Below are positions 25,444-39,900 of a stretch of 64,000 bases of DNA, in pieces. Made by a program: the position numbers and the translations under genes. How positions within the stretch are numbered: the stretch's first letter is position 1; each line of letters starts with the position of its first letter. Source of the stretch: Acanthaster planci (Eukaryota; Echinodermata; Asteroidea; Valvatida; Acanthasteridae); assembly GCF_001949145.1 (NCBI RefSeq), contig NW_019091730.1, forward strand, positions 32,161 to 96,160. The letters run 5' to 3'. Below the pieces are notes generated by a model. That model searched no databases and was not told where the DNA came from. It saw nothing but the letters and a program-made list of their open reading frames with translations.

Positions 25444-27748
25444 CTGGTATAAAAAGGGTTTAAAGCGAAGAGGGCCAATTCTTGACAGCCCGAGAGGAAA
25501 ATTTGTGGCCAAAATGGGGACTCACGCAGCACGTTTATGAGAGAGCGCGTCCTCGAAAGCGGTCGACGGTGACACCGTGCGTGGCTCCTAGAAAGGTGCT
25601 GAGTGATTGCATTGTTTGCACTTCAGTCCCAATCAATCCGGTTGCATGTCAGGATATGAAACGCTTTAACACGGGTAGCTTCGCCGTGGTTCAAAATGAG
25701 CCTTTTGCGAGTTAAATTTGAAAAAATAAAACTGGTACACTGAGTTCTTTAACTTCAAATGAACAAAACAGTTTGGAATTCTCCATACTAAAGACACTAC
25801 TTGCTATACCTCGTGACCCAGGGCAAGCTATTGCTTAATACGAGACGTCTTGTACCAATACACTGTTTTCAATGGATAAAAAGGGCACAGAGGCACCAGT
25901 CCATTCCAGAGACTATGCAAAACCTTGCCCCAAATCACGAGGTATAGCAACAGTATCTTTTATAGTCTGGGGAATTCCAATTGTTTCGTTTATGTGCAAT
26001 AAGATAACTCTGTGTACCAGATTTTATTCAAATTTAACTCACAAAAGGCTCATTCAATGAGTTCCTTCGACGTTGGCGTTGGATGTGTCCAGCCATGTAG
26101 CTTATGATACCTCTCCTTTGCGCTGTTTTACTTTCCAAATGACACACAAAAGCCCCCGCCAGAGTTAAAAAGAGCACAAGGTGACTTTACAAAACAGCTG
26201 GAGTTCATTTTTTGTTTTCTGTACAATTTTCAGTTTCGCATTCATGGGTGTGCCCTCTCCCAGCTCAAGCGAGAGATTTCTCAGAGGGTAATGGGGGACT
26301 TGTTAGAGATTGATTCAGGTGCAGGATTAAACAACAATGAGTCATTTACCATCTGCGTTGCCTCGTTTAAATGGAACATTCGGTCTTTCAACGCACGGAA
26401 CTATATAGTTGCCGCAAGCTGCACTTCATAAAGGATTATTCAAATTGGTACATGATATTTTGATGCATTTTAACACTTGTTTTAATGCTTCTTGTGAAAA
26501 TTGCGTGCAATTTCATGTCTTTCGGTGTTCATCGTCATTATTACGTCATAATCTATCGGTCNGTGGGGGTGTTAGGTAAGAATAGTCTAGAGTGTGTATA
26601 GGGATTGGACAGGTAAAGGGGGCACCCCTCCGTCCCATATCTTGCCTGGTATAAAAAGGGTTTAAAGCGAAGACGGCCAATTCTTGACAGCCCGAGAGGG
26701 AAATTTGTGGCCAAAATGGGGACTCACGTAGCACGTTTATGAGACAGCGCGTTCTCGAAAGCGGTCGACGGTGACACCGTGCGTGGCTCCTAGAAAGGTG
26801 CTGAGTGATTGCATTGTTTGCACTTCAGTCCCAATCAATCTGGTTGCATGTCAGGATGTGAAACGCTTACACGGGTAGCTTCGCCGTGGTTCAAAATGAG
26901 CCTTTTGCGAGTTAAATTTGAAAAAATAAAACTGGTACACTGAGTTCTTTAACTTCAAATGAACAAAACAGTTTGGAATTCTCCATACTAAAGACACTAC
27001 TTGCTATACCTCGTGACCCGGGGCAAGCTATTGCTTAATACGAGACGCCTTGTACCAATACACTGTTTTCGACGAATAAAAAGGGCACAGAGGAACCAGT
27101 CCATTCCAGAGACTGTGGTCGCTATGCAAAACCTTGCCCCGAATCACGAGGTATAGCAACAGTATCTTTTATAGTCTGGGGAATTCCAATTGTTTCGTTT
27201 ATGTGCAATAAGATAACTCTGTGTACCAGATTTTATTCAAAGCTCTGAGCTCTTTCGACGATGACGTTCGATGTGTCCAGCCATGTAGCTTATGATACCT
27301 CTTCTTTGCGCGGTTTTACTTTCCAAATGACACACAAAAGTCCTCGCCAGAGTTAAAAAGAGCACAAGGTGACTTCACAAAACAGCTGGAGTTCATTTTT
27401 TTGTTTTCTGTACAATTTTCAGTTTCGCATTCATGGGTGTGCCCTCTCCCAGCTCAAGCGAGAGATTTCTCAGAGGGTAATGGGGGACTTGTTAGAGATT
27501 GATTCAGGTGCAGGATTAAACAACAATGAGTCATTACCATCTGCGTTGCCTCGTTTAAATGGAACATTCGGTCTTTCAACGCACGGAACTATATAGTTAC
27601 CGCAAGCTGCACTTCATAAAGGATCAGTCAACTTGGTATATGATATTTTGATGCATTTTAACACTTGTTTTAATGCTTCTTGTGAAAATTGCGTGCAATT
27701 TCATGTCTTTCGGTGTTCATCGTCATTATTACGTCATAATCTATCGGT
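25365..27748. repeat. Near-identical 1.2-kb direct repeat joined by an ambiguous base
   Basis: 25365-26560 and 26563-27748 match almost base for base, with scattered substitutions and small indels. The join contains the only N of the window, at 26562. Content is AT-rich, with an internal inverted repeat (CTTGCTATACCTCGTGA and its complement about 150 bases apart) and no convincing gene. This looks like two alleles placed in series. Confidence 0.85.
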
Positions 27749-28410
27749 TAATGGTTTTTCCCTTTTCTTTTACTTTACTGCTGCTCTCAAATGCCCTAGA
27801 ATGTTTTCTCACGGCAGGTCATCAATCTTTCGGTCTAACGAACACTAAACCAAATCCCTTTGATAAGTGTCTCAGAAGACAGTACGTGACATAATTCGAT
27901 TTCCAGAAAAGAAAGGGAGCTCCTTATTACATTTTCAAGATTTGTTTTAGACTCACTGTTACTTGGGAACGATACCGTTGTCTTGGACAACGCGGTAATG
28001 ATTTAACAGAGCCCAAATAGAATAGTGCCGAGTACGTGGTTTCTGTGCTCTTGAGTTGTTTGAAGTAGAGCAATCCAGGTGGGGTTTTGACATTTTCACA
28101 ATAACATTACACCTCAATGATATGACAGATTGTGGTATATTAATCATCCCAGCGCGTACTGAACTACGTGCGCCAAGAAGTACATTTTGTTGTTTTTATT
28201 GCAGTTAGTGCGAACAACAAAGTGATCCCTTGGCAAAAGTCACGCATTAGACAATCTGCAATCATCGAAATATTTGCCTCTCTTATCGTGTGGGCAATGG
28301 TGTGTACACGTGCTATGCATTACGGGATGGTTTCAGCGTATAAAATCAACTGAAAACGAAATGGGAGATATTGCCAGAGAGTAGTCTAGGGCACCGTAAC
28401 TGGGAACTAT

Positions 28411-28625
28411 GGAGTCGGGCTGGCGTAGTGGGTTTTTGTTTCTCGCCTTCCACCTTTGTGGTCTGGGTTCGAATCTCGAATCTACATGCGCATTGGGTTT
28501 TCAGTCCCTACCTGATTCCATGGGTTTTACCCAGAATATTCCCCTGAGGTTTTCCTCCCACCTCTACAACTGTAACTGCTTCTCACTGTCTCATCTCTAC
28601 AGGTTTCTTCAGGCTTGCGAGCTAC
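28411..28625 (+). mobile_element. tRNA-derived SINE
   Basis: A box TGGCGTAGTGG (28421-28431), B box GGTTCGAATCT (28466-28476) and a body with GGGTTTTCAGTCCCTACC and GAGGTTTTCCTCCC. Intergenic. Confidence 0.7.
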
Positions 28626-30855
28626 AGTGCCTTGGGCGTTTTTGAGGAATCCTCGGTGTCATTACCAAAATAATTGCTTTGGAGTGGAAAAACGAGGCGT
28701 ACACACTATACTACGAGGAGAGTGGCCGATTCGTGAGCACAAGCTTCGCTTGATGTATTGGCTTATCGGAAGGTCTTCAACTATGAGTCTGTCCAAAGTG
28801 CAGTGAAATGTTAAAAAAAAATTAAAAGGGCGCTATGTGCACTCCTTTTAAATCGTTTTAAAACCAAGCTTCAGGTTACTACGGCAAAGACGATTAAGCC
28901 CGGGTGTTTTGATGAAGATGTAGTGTGCACGCTCATAGCCCTGGTTTGATAGAATGTTTGTTTCTGTTTGCGAAAAACGTTGAGAAACAACTTACCTTGT
29001 CTAATTAAGTGTAACTATAATCCCAATTTTTAGCACTTTAATTGGTTGCGTTTCTTGAGTGTCTGTACCTTGGCTGTTTATGTCTGGGTAGTTCCAGAAA
29101 TTAGGGGTTCAAAAGTCCGACATTTTTGTGTCCTTGTTACATATGACTCTTGTTATTCGACGTGGAGATATCACCGGCATTGATTTCAAACTATTGCTAT
29201 TTGTTTGACAGATAATTTGCATTCATTCACCACTCTTAATAATTAGAAAATGTGTTCTGAACTTACAGAATAATATGTCCGATGTGACAGGGACACACAC
29301 CGAAAATGGACCCCTAGATTCTGGAATTACCTGTCCACAAACAGCTCTGCTCTGCACACATAATTGGCAAGTAATTAACCTGTCAATTAATATTGGAGGC
29401 ACAGCATGTTATTAAGTGGATAAGCCACGAATCCACGATGGCAAAAGAAATATGGTCTGCCGTCTTTGGACGTCAGAGTTTATCTCCCCTCTTTTGAGGG
29501 AAAGGTGCACCATAGTTGTGCGGCTAGACGAAATCAGAGGAGAGAAACCCAAGTGAAAAGCAAGCGGGCCCTTCCCTGTTGACTATCTTAGGAGGTCACG
29601 ACTTCGTGTTGTAGTCAAACCACGACATCGCGCGGTTGCCAGGTTCTAGGATCGTCAGCAGCCGCTCTAGCTCCACGTCAGCTGTCATCCCCACGCCCCC
29701 GACGACATCCACCTTAAATAGATGGCGTGCGCGTTCTCCGGCTAATTTCTGCACGGCCACTCGCAGCGGATCGGAGAAGACGCTAATTATTCCTGCCCGG
29801 CAAGTCTGTTTTAACTTCCCGAACTTCCCGGTTACGACAACCGGGGAATTAAGTGCTGACGTTTTGCCTCTGTGGTTCCTGTCGGATCGGTTTAAGCAGC
29901 GCGTCATCCGGTTTCATTGTTTTGATGCTGTCGAAACAAATGCAAGGTATAGGACGAGCTCTCCCGGGTCGTGAATTCTAAATCACACGCTGTTAGATCT
30001 CTCTGCAAAGGGCGGAATGCCATTTAGCATGTACAATAAGACGCAGCGAGCTTTTGACTGATGGTGCTCTTCTGTTAGACAGTAGTCGTTAGGATGTGCA
30101 GCAGACGTTAAATTTCCTCTTAAGAACTCTTGCTTTATGAAAGAAGCGACATTGAATGCCTAGTGATCGTGACATCAACTTGCTTTTTCCGAATCGACAA
30201 GGAGCCAATCTGATGAGAGCAAAAACGTACTCATGTTTCATGACACTAATACTTTTTATAACACAGAAACTCGGTAAAAGCAAAAATCTCACACCCTAAC
30301 TCGTAAGTGGCATAGAGTGAGGTATTTAGAAATTAATGGTGCATTCGTTTCTCGAATGGCATTGCTAGAAGGCATGAAACGGGGAATTCGATACCAGACT
30401 TATGCAAACGCACCGCTGCTGTCTGGTTTGGCGAATTGCCAGACGGCAGTGACCTCTAGGCCTGCCTTTAATACTGCAGGAGAAATACTGGTTACCTAAC
30501 GGCCAGCGAGTGCAACGCCGGGGTCTCTTCAGCGTCAAGGTGAAAGGTAGACGAACCAACTGAAAGGTTTGAAACTAAATGTGATCATTTCATAGTATTG
30601 GAGAAATGTGCAACGTTGATCGCAATTATAGATACCGTCTAGCATCCAGATCATGCCACATTCTGATTCGAGGCAACGCCATATTAACTGCGACGAGCGA
30701 GTGCTTTAGATGAATCACGACACCCTATTGGTCAAAGAGCTGTCGTGCAACACGCCCAGACCACCTGTCCACGCGCCTTATGCCACCCCAGTAATGGCTT
30801 GTAATAAGCCTCAAAAGACCAATAACGTTACCACTCTTCCATTTTCACCTTTCAG

Positions 30856-30949
30856 ATGGCGACGCGCTTGTGTGTCTTCGAGTGTCTTCTCTCCGTCCAG
30901 TGGCTCGCAGTGGCCCTCATCAAACCAGGCTTGATGGCAAATATCCCAG
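30856..30949 (+). CDS. Receptor exon 1: signal peptide
   Basis: ATG directly after a TTTCAG acceptor; 31 codons plus one base. A short start with Arg is followed by a hydrophobic core ([13 protein letters not shown]), as expected for secretion into the ER. Ends CCCAG|GTAATA, phase 1. Confidence 0.75.
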
Positions 30950-33900
30950 GTAATAACACCGGTGTATTTGAAAATCTCATATATTTCATTTCATTTCCCG
31001 TGTAGCTGTGAGTTAGATTAGACAATGTTATGCATAGACTCTTTGAAGACAGTCGGGACAGCAGAGTAGACCTTCTGTACCTACTGCGCGGGAGGAAAGA
31101 GAAGTATCCCTGGCAAGTCTTGACCACAAACGCTTTCTGCGAAATGAAAATTTGGATAGGCCTATGTTCGCAGGGCATGTAACAGCCGGCGCTGCAGTCC
31201 AGACCATCACAAAGTCTTAATTTTCACGAGTCCAAGTCACATGTCGTTTCACAAGACAAGTCCTAAGGAAGAAAGTGTTAACGATGACAAAAGGTGTCTA
31301 TTTGTCACAGCATATCTGAATAATGATTTCAGGCTGAATGACTTGTGATGGACTCGCAGGGACCACAACACCAGTATAGTTTGCCCAGCTGATTTTCAAA
31401 CTTAAAATGTGCATAGCTTCAAACAAACCTAGAGCAAAGTCTTCCGTTAGTTCATTTTATCCCTGCAACCTCCGACTTTGTTTTGGTAAGGCGTTTCCTT
31501 ATCACACATATGAAGACAAAATGAACCTTTTTGGCTCTGGGTATTTGATTTCGAAGATACGTAAGCTGCTAATTCCTTCGTCCTGAAATATTAAACCTAA
31601 CTAAAAAAATTGCAAAGACAAAAAACCACCAAAAACTATGTTCGCTCTTGCCTTCACTCTCGCCAAGATTGCTATTTTGCGCCTTCTACCGCAGAACCGA
31701 CATGCCAGAGCATCCACCTCGTGACCGGAGCCCAGCCAGTCAGCCTCACTCCGGCCACCTCTCTAGCCGTCGGCGGAGACGGCACCGCCTTTTGCTGGTC
31801 TATCCGGCCCCCACCAGGCCAGCAGATGAGAGCCAGCTTCCTCTTCGTCGAGAACTTCCCAGGGGAAGTCCGCTTCGACGCCGCTGACCCGGGCTCTCCC
31901 ACGGAAGACCCCCTGGCGCCGGGGACGAGGAACCCCAACGCCATGTACGCTTCGTCAGAGCAACTGCACATGACGGTATTCCTCCCCGCCAACTCCAATG
32001 CAACGTTCAGTATCGACTTGACGTCGATAAGCAGAGATTCCCCAAGTGAGCAAAAAATATTAGTTAGTTTCAGCTTAAGTTTTGGTTTATTTCAATCAAC
32101 CATTGAGTTCACAACCACACGGGGATTCCTACGAGTCTTATTTGAGGTTCATTTAACAAAAATAGGTATTTACATTAAAAAGAATTCCAAACGCATCAAT
32201 TCTATTTGGTTATTAAAAAGGAAAATAAATGTTACTCAAACAATTATCCATTTCATTCTATTATGGAATTAATTTAACAAGGCAGCTCTATAGCTAGAGT
32301 TGTTTGCCAAAAATTAACCGCTAAGGAACAAACAAAATAAGATATTCCCGGCTATCTAAGTGTGAAGTGAAAAACGCACCGTCAAAAAGGGCTAATTCCT
32401 CTAAAAAGCCACACTAAGGAGTGAAAACCATCCCGAGAGAGTGACATTTCCACCATGCGATGGTGTAATCCTCGCAACGCGTACACCAGCGTGCAGAAGG
32501 TAAGATGGCGCTGACTGACGGCGATTTTTCTCTCAGCTCTTCAATTCTGCACACAGTCCACGCCGGTATCGCAATCGTTTATCTCTTTGTTTTTATTCCA
32601 AAGTACTCTGTGGGCCACTGGAACATCTTTGCGAGCGTGGGGCCGCATTCTGTGTCAACGAAGACATCAGCTGTCTTTGCCTGTGGAACCCCGCCGCAGA
32701 TTGCGGTAAGTACGCAGTCGCTGTACTAGCCAATCGACCCCAGAAACAACAGGGAGAGTGTCACATTCGAAAGGTAGACAGTAACCTTTTAGCAGCAGTC
32801 TCACCTGCTCATAGCCAGAGCTACACTCACATTAATGGTGTAATTAAAGTCTATTGAGCGCGTTATTCAAACCATGTACCGTTATCAGCTACACATTACC
32901 ACGGCAAAGCACGCCTGTTTGTCTTTGTCCATCCTTTGTCGTTATGTGATCCAGAGCTACAGACGTTTTACATGACAGCCATTTGTGTTTTCCAGTCAGA
33001 GCTTTTATTCTATAGGGGTACATATATAGTGCTATCATGTGCTATCAGCCAGAAGCAGGAAAGATAGCTACCAGAGTACAACGTCTATCGTGATCTGTTC
33101 TTAACTCGGTTTGATTGAGAACTGACTTGTAACGCACTCGATTTCAGCACAGGCCTATGTGCCGTTTGGCCTTTGTTCAGATGTAGGCTCGTAACTTGTT
33201 CACGCTACAGGGACACAGGGTCCTGAGATTCAGGGGATACTCTTTGCAAAAGGGGGTCTGTAGCAGGAGTGCACTGCTTGGTTATCACCAAGGCAACATA
33301 TTATGGAGTGACCTAGATTGAAACATGGTTGACAGTGTATTTGAGTGAATTAATTTCACCAGGGTACCAGTCACAAGTGACAATATAGGTTTTCCCGGCC
33401 AATGTCGGAAAATGTGTAAATTAATTTAGCTGTAGCTGCGTTCGTTTTCGAGCAAAATAGAATGAACATTCAAATCCACAAATCTATTTAACAAATATAA
33501 TTTTATTTCGATGAGGGTTTATACAGCCGTATAAATACATCGTTCAGTTTCCAATATTGCGCTGGTTTAGTATAATTATGTTGACATTCATTTTTGCGCA
33601 AAATCGAATGCACCTCTGCAGTCCTGCAGTCCTCTTAATCTGAGCTCAATCTCTTTCGCAAAATGCGCAGGCGATTCGCACGAAGTGTTATTTAACGTGT
33701 TCCTGGTCAAGAATTAAAATTCGTTCGTGTGCAAACAAAAGTTACATTTTTAGAAGTGTTTAGTTAATTGGTAAAATGTTTGAATATCCATGATTGAAAT
33801 AAACGATTCATGTTGTCTTTCGAAACATACCGACTACTGTAGGAAACCTGTAAACACCGGCGCTGAAGGAACCCTTCCTTCTTGCGTTTCAACTATAAAC

Positions 33901-36900
33901 CTTATTTTTTTCACAGTTTGATAACAAATACACTATAAACGTTCATGAGGAACATTTTATTATCAAGCTGATGTTATGATCAGTGTAACTTTGTATATTC
34001 CAATCAAATTGAACGTACGTTTAGCAATTTTACATTACAGCAAATGAAAATGAATACTCACTTCCAAAGGGTCACGGTAAAAGACAGATTTTTAGCGAAT
34101 AAGATTACACATTTGTTGTAATTGACAACGAATACGTCAATCCGATGTCCCAGTTACGTATTTGTAACCTCTGTGAAACTTAACGCACATTCATTTATTT
34201 GAAGGATGCAAAACGAAGCCGAATGCTTGTTATTGCGAAAATAAAACCGGGTTTTGAGTCGTTTTCAAATTCTACCCCAAATTAAATTTTTATTGTACAA
34301 ATTAGATCGCGGGTTTTTGAAATCGGCCGGGAAAACCTGTAGTACGCGAGGTTTTCGTTCTGGTATAGCCTGCAGTGTGGGTGGACTATTTTTTTCTTCG
34401 CTGGGTAAATTTGCGTGCGTGACAGTCATTATTCCTTATTGCTGTCTATTGCCCCATTAAATGCACCCCAAATAGGCACGTCACTCCACTTCTTTCTAAG
34501 ACCAATAATAATCTTTTAATAGATTGGCATGGTTACCTAGCACGGGAGAAATAAAAATTACACGTGCCACTTGATAAAGACGCTGTCTCACTTACAAAGT
34601 GTTCACGGCGAATCACGGGTAATGTGTCTCATAGTGTCACGACGGAGGATAACAGGGTCTTCATCTCGAAGCTCTGCAGTCGTCACTATTATCTCCAGGA
34701 AGTCTTGAACTCCAACCAATCGCCCGTATCCTAGCAGCTTGTGTCCTCATTGTACGTACTCCGAGGACAGCTATAAACCGCGCCTTTCGCCGACCCCCCT
34801 TCTTCTACTGTCAGTACAATTTAATCAAGCTGCGATCTTTCGGCAGAATCAATCATGTTCACCGCGCGCCGTTCAATTCCCTGAACTTCCGCTCGTGACT
34901 TAATTGCTTTTTCTGTCAAAAGTTCGGCTGATTAAAGACATAATGTAACCTCACTATTGTACACGATGCTGAACCGAAACACAATTAGGACGTTTTACCA
35001 TAGATACGCTAACAAACAATTCTGTCAGGTTGCCGCAATCGGACGTACGCTTCATTTGTTCAAAATTTAATCATTGATTGGCTTACCAAACAAACAGCGT
35101 GCTGCAGTACAGTAAGTGCTGCTTGTCGCTTCATAAACTGGCTCTATCTTTGCTAATGTACCGTTGTTGGAGTTTTCCTGTCTTGTTGTAGCATCTGCTT
35201 GGGGCTATGTTGGTCTGATTGTTTGTTTGTTTGTCTGTTTGCTTTTCCTTTTCCTGTTTGCTTCGGCATATGCATTTCTTTGTAAATCAGCTCACAGATC
35301 ACTACTGATGGTTCTTCGTATCTGATGAAAGCGCCCGGCATTGCCAAGGGTTGCAGTTAAGAGACGCACTGCGTGGAGCCTTAAATCAAAATAAAGCCAG
35401 AATAAGAATCTTAGGTTATCACTTTCTATCCGTCTTGAAGAGAAACACCCCCTCATCGGTTGAAAAGAGCAAAGTCGCCGACGGATTTATTGTTAACTCT
35501 ACAGCCCAACCTGTCGGTGTGTATAATGATATCTACATGCATGTTGCATCATATTGGAAACGTATTGTCATTATGGAAATATAGGTTGATTGATCGACTG
35601 GAGTGTTGGTTGGCAGCGATGCAACCGTAAGTCGTGCATTTCAAATCGTTAGTCATTTGTGTGAACCTGCAAAGCTCAGTTCCTGCTAAAAGGGACTCCG
35701 TTGCTAGGAAGAGTGCTCGGTCCCGCTTGGGGTCGATAATACGACAGTTGTCTTTTCGAATTCCGCAGGGGTGGAGAGTCAGTTCAACGCGTGCAGAGCT
35801 GTTGCCTTAGAAAACGATACCACCATTTCCGAAACTGGACAAGTATTCGGTTTGCTGCGTCACTGGGAAGTTTACATCCCAGGCGACACAGCCTGCTGGT
35901 TTATCACCGGCCCCTGGGGACTGAGGATCGAGGTGACGTTTACGCGTCCCGTTGACCGGTTTCACGTCGTCGTCCTGCAGCCCGAACTATTCGATACCCT
36001 GTTCCCGGTTCTCGACACCGACACCGTGCCGAATACTATAATGTCTTTCCGATCCAGCGTCGCTGTTTTGATTGGTCAGGGCAGTGACAAGACAACAGGC
36101 GTTGAGTTTCAGTTGTCGGTAGAAGTAATCGACAATCAAGACAGTGAGTAAATAAAATCTGCCATTTTTAGCATTAATAATGACATTAATGACTAAAAAT
36201 TTCACAAGGTGTAAATTAATGTTTTAATATGTCGACTCTCCAAGTATACCGGTGCTCATTCGTCTACAATACGAGCGATTCACAATAGTGCGCCCCCAAG
36301 AGTTTGCATTGTGTTGGCCAATCACGATACACGAAATCTGTCGAAGGGTCGACAGATTTGGCGCGTTGTGATTGGCCAATGAGTTGCAAACTCTTGCAGG
36401 TGCACTATTGTGAATCGCCAGTATTGGATTCTTTTCATATCCGTGCAAGTCTGACGAATTCCTGTGTTCCGCTTCACTATATGCGATCTGCTTTGCCGAG
36501 GAGGTCCAGTGTGACAACCTTCGGAGCTATAACTCCACAGGTGGTTGCCTTTGGATTTTCTTACTTGAGCTGAACAAGTTTATACAGTGCTTAAATTTAT
36601 CAATTTAGGTATTTTTTTTCAAAATTAGACGGGCAGGAAGATAGAAAAAATAAACGCCACCAACTGAATTGAATCTCTAGAGCGAGGTCAGGCGCGGGTT
36701 CGGGGCTGGGGCTTGGGTGGGGATGGGGCTGGGATGACCCCCCCCATAATTGTCATCTGTGTGTATGTGTGGGGGGGTACGTCCAAAGTTTGGAAGAGCC
36801 CTTGAAACCACAAACACGTAGGGGCCTTATTTGTACCAATGGCGATAACATACCTCCCCCTTGTGCGAACAGTAAATTCCCTGGATCCTCCCCCAGCAGA

Positions 36901-39900
36901 TTCCTGGGTCCCCGCCCCTGGAGGTGTGGAAGACGTTCTACGTGTAAAGAAACGTAGCGTTCTCGCAATCATCACCATGAAACGACAACTTGCGACAATT
37001 CCGAATACTTAAACCGTGTGTACTGACTGTGTCGTGTCAAATGGTAACCATGATTAGAAAGCGATGACAATTTATCATATTTTATACTTCGTAGGTTTAT
37101 ATGGCTGTGGATCGTTTTCGGTGCACCTCAATGAAACGCAGTGGTATGTTGTAGAGTTTCCCCTGGACGATCAAGGGTCACCGTGGGTCAGCGAGTCAGC
37201 AGGCACCCAAGGCACAAACTGCACCTGGTGGCTGTACGCGAAGCCAGGCCAGATCATCAAAGTCGACTTCAATCGATTTGATCCGTACATAGCCAGGGCC
37301 AACGTCGAGTTGGAGGTCGGAGTGCTCGACGGCGGCGGGGCCGGGACTGTGGTGGCGACGTACGGAAAGATAAGGGAGGCCAGTCGAGCTTTGAACGCGT
37401 CTCGGGCGTGGATACGGCTTCGGGCCGACGGCCAGACGATGCTCCAGCTGAACCTGACGGCGGTTGATCCAGGTACGTTGCGCGAGCGCCGAGTGAGAAT
37501 TAAACTGCGAGCACGGTTGCTCGGTGGATGGCTCGTTGTCGCGAGGGCCAGGGAAGGGTAAATCGTGCATTCTGAGCGCTGTGGACGCCTGTAGCAAGTT
37601 AGGGTGCCACAGGTCCTGGCGACCAGTTTTCGATTACATGTGCACAAATGCGGTGCGCTTTGTGAGCAAGAAACAAAAAGTGAACCAAAGTGACAAACAT
37701 GTTACATTTTGTCCACTTATGGCATACGTAGCTGTGCACAGAAAACCGCGAGTTTCGAACATTTTGCAAACTGTGCGCACGTACCTGTTGGCATTGTATA
37801 CGCAGTTGCAATTTTCTTACAAAGATGGCGTCCAATAAGAGGGATCTGTAGTGGCTCTATCTACAGTCCCTACCCTCGCAAGGATCTAGATATTCTAGGT
37901 AATACTCTAGATCACAGCAAAGTACTGGGCATAAGGGTCGCTGAATGGCGGAATGAAACAGGCTGGAGATTTTGAAAACAAACGAGGGGTGCCGAAAAGC
38001 ATAACTCGGAATTTAGTGAAATGGACTTTGAATAGAAAACCTCGACGATGAAAATAATGGCTTATCAAGTATTGACAAAATTGTGTAAGTATGTAACTGA
38101 ATCAAAACTGGGCAGCAACCGTATCTTGCAAAGACAGACAAAAATCCTGGCTTGGTGCATGTGAACGATTCTATCGTCAAAGGGCAAATGAACACCGATT
38201 AATAAATTTGGCATTATTACCGGTCTGCCGACCTATTGTCGTAATTGATCTGATGTCCACTTGTCGCAGCTGTTGTTTGCTCTTCATCACAGTGCCGTGC
38301 AACGGGAGCGCCGAGTTCCTCTGTCGGTCCGGAATCGAATGCATCAGCCGCGCCAAAGCCTGCGATGGATTGCCGGACTGCGCTGACAAGTCGGACGAAT
38401 TTGGATGCGGTAAGACACAGTTCCCCATCGCGTGTTTGAGGCCCCCCAAAAAAACATTATGGTTGACAGTCATGTTTTGTATCGGGTTTTGGCGCCACTG
38501 ACTTCATAATAAGAAATTGAAGTTCTTGGGATGTGATAGTGGACTCCTTTCATCAAGTTTGGTCGGTTCATATTGCAAAGGACTGTGACTTTAATAGTCA
38601 CACCAACTGACAACGTCCCACGAAAACGGGAGAAAAGTGACGAAAAACATTTTAGAGATTCTTCTTGTAGCCAGGACAGAAATCAAAACTTCTTCGAAGG
38701 TGAGTTTACGCCTTAGGGCAAATGTAAATGCGAAGGGAATTCGAATTTCTCCTTTATCTGTGATGTGTTGAACTTTTGTGAACTCCTAGCACGAACATTT
38801 TGACCTGACGTCACTGTTTCGCGCTCCAATACAAACTGTCCATTCCTTACATAGATTTGCAGTGTTGTCTAATGTTTCAAAATAGATAGCTTTTTCTGGC
38901 TAAATGATATAAGTCATCTACGTAGGAAAGCGGAGTACATGTCTCTCTGCCGATTGGTTTCATTTGGTTAACACTTTTGACCTTTATTTTGAATGACGTG
39001 TAGGACGATGCAGTCGGGAGGAGATGCACTGCGGTGACTTTATTGGCACGTGTGTGCCCGGATCGGCTATCTGCAATGCCAAAGAGGATTGTCTCAATTT
39101 GTACGACGAGCTCGACTGCGGTAAAGTTCTCATTACATGTTGTCCAATCCATAAGCACAGAGTATCCGCCCCAATGAGAAGCACCCCCTCATCGGTTGAA
39201 AAGAGCCATGCTGGTCGGGAGTGATTTTGTTGGAAGGAATGCGACGAGGCAAAATCCTTACGGATTACAAGTTTTTTGACGAGAATCCGTTGCTTCAATC
39301 AAACTCAGCAGATATTTGTCAAGGAATTTGGTTTATTGGTTTAAAAAACAAGGCAGCGAACCAAGGGACACCAATTTCGTAGAATAAAGTTAACAAAAAA
39401 GTCAACCGTTGAGGCAAATCAGGGCAATCACGTAGCTGCATGGTGCATACTTCAATGTTTTCACGACGGTATACTTCTATCAACAATTTATGTGAAAATG
39501 GCATGGGTATCAGTGACACGACGGGCTTTAAAGTTTTCATAGTTTGGCTGCGTAGTCTGTCCCCGTGTGAGAGGCGTACGTAAACATGTTCAGGATTGTC
39601 TCTGAGAGGAAGTGTTTAACATAACATCAATTGCTGTATCGCACGGTCATCCAAAGTGATCGCGGACAGGTTGCCTTTTAGACTTCTAGAAATAATCTAT
39701 AACTCTGCGAGCCTTTCAAATTCATCAGTTGTTACATAAGTCACTCGAGATTCCCGTTTTGTGATTTTGAAATAGGTTTTTGTGGGCTTTCGATGTTTCA
39801 TCTCCGCCCCAAGGCGCCACTCTATCTCCGCGCCCCTGTCATTGTGCCCAACACTAACGCCGCCACGTGCGTCTGGCTGCTGCAGGCCTCCGACCCGGGT

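Larger units (their letters stand above)
23024..30855. other. Gene-poor spacer between tetraspan gene 3 and the receptor
   Basis: Probable long 3' UTR to about 24.9 kb, the 1.2-kb duplicated segment, the SINE at 28411, a GC-richer open frame on the minus strand at 29596-29907, and the unmapped receptor promoter and 5' UTR exon. No confident exon. Confidence 0.5.

Noticed and set aside
25077-25532. 151-codon minus-strand open frame
   Set aside because: Spans the foldback element at 25319 and part of the duplicated segment; the second copy of the region does not keep the frame.
31610-32272. 220-codon uninterrupted open frame
   Set aside because: Only 31695-32045 is CUB 1; the frame continues by chance into AT-rich intron after the GTGAGC donor, giving a Lys/Ile-rich tail.
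32505-32729. 74-codon open frame with a hydrophobic start
   Set aside because: The cysteine-bearing LDLa-like reading is in a different frame of the same DNA and has the right phases; this frame crosses its donor.
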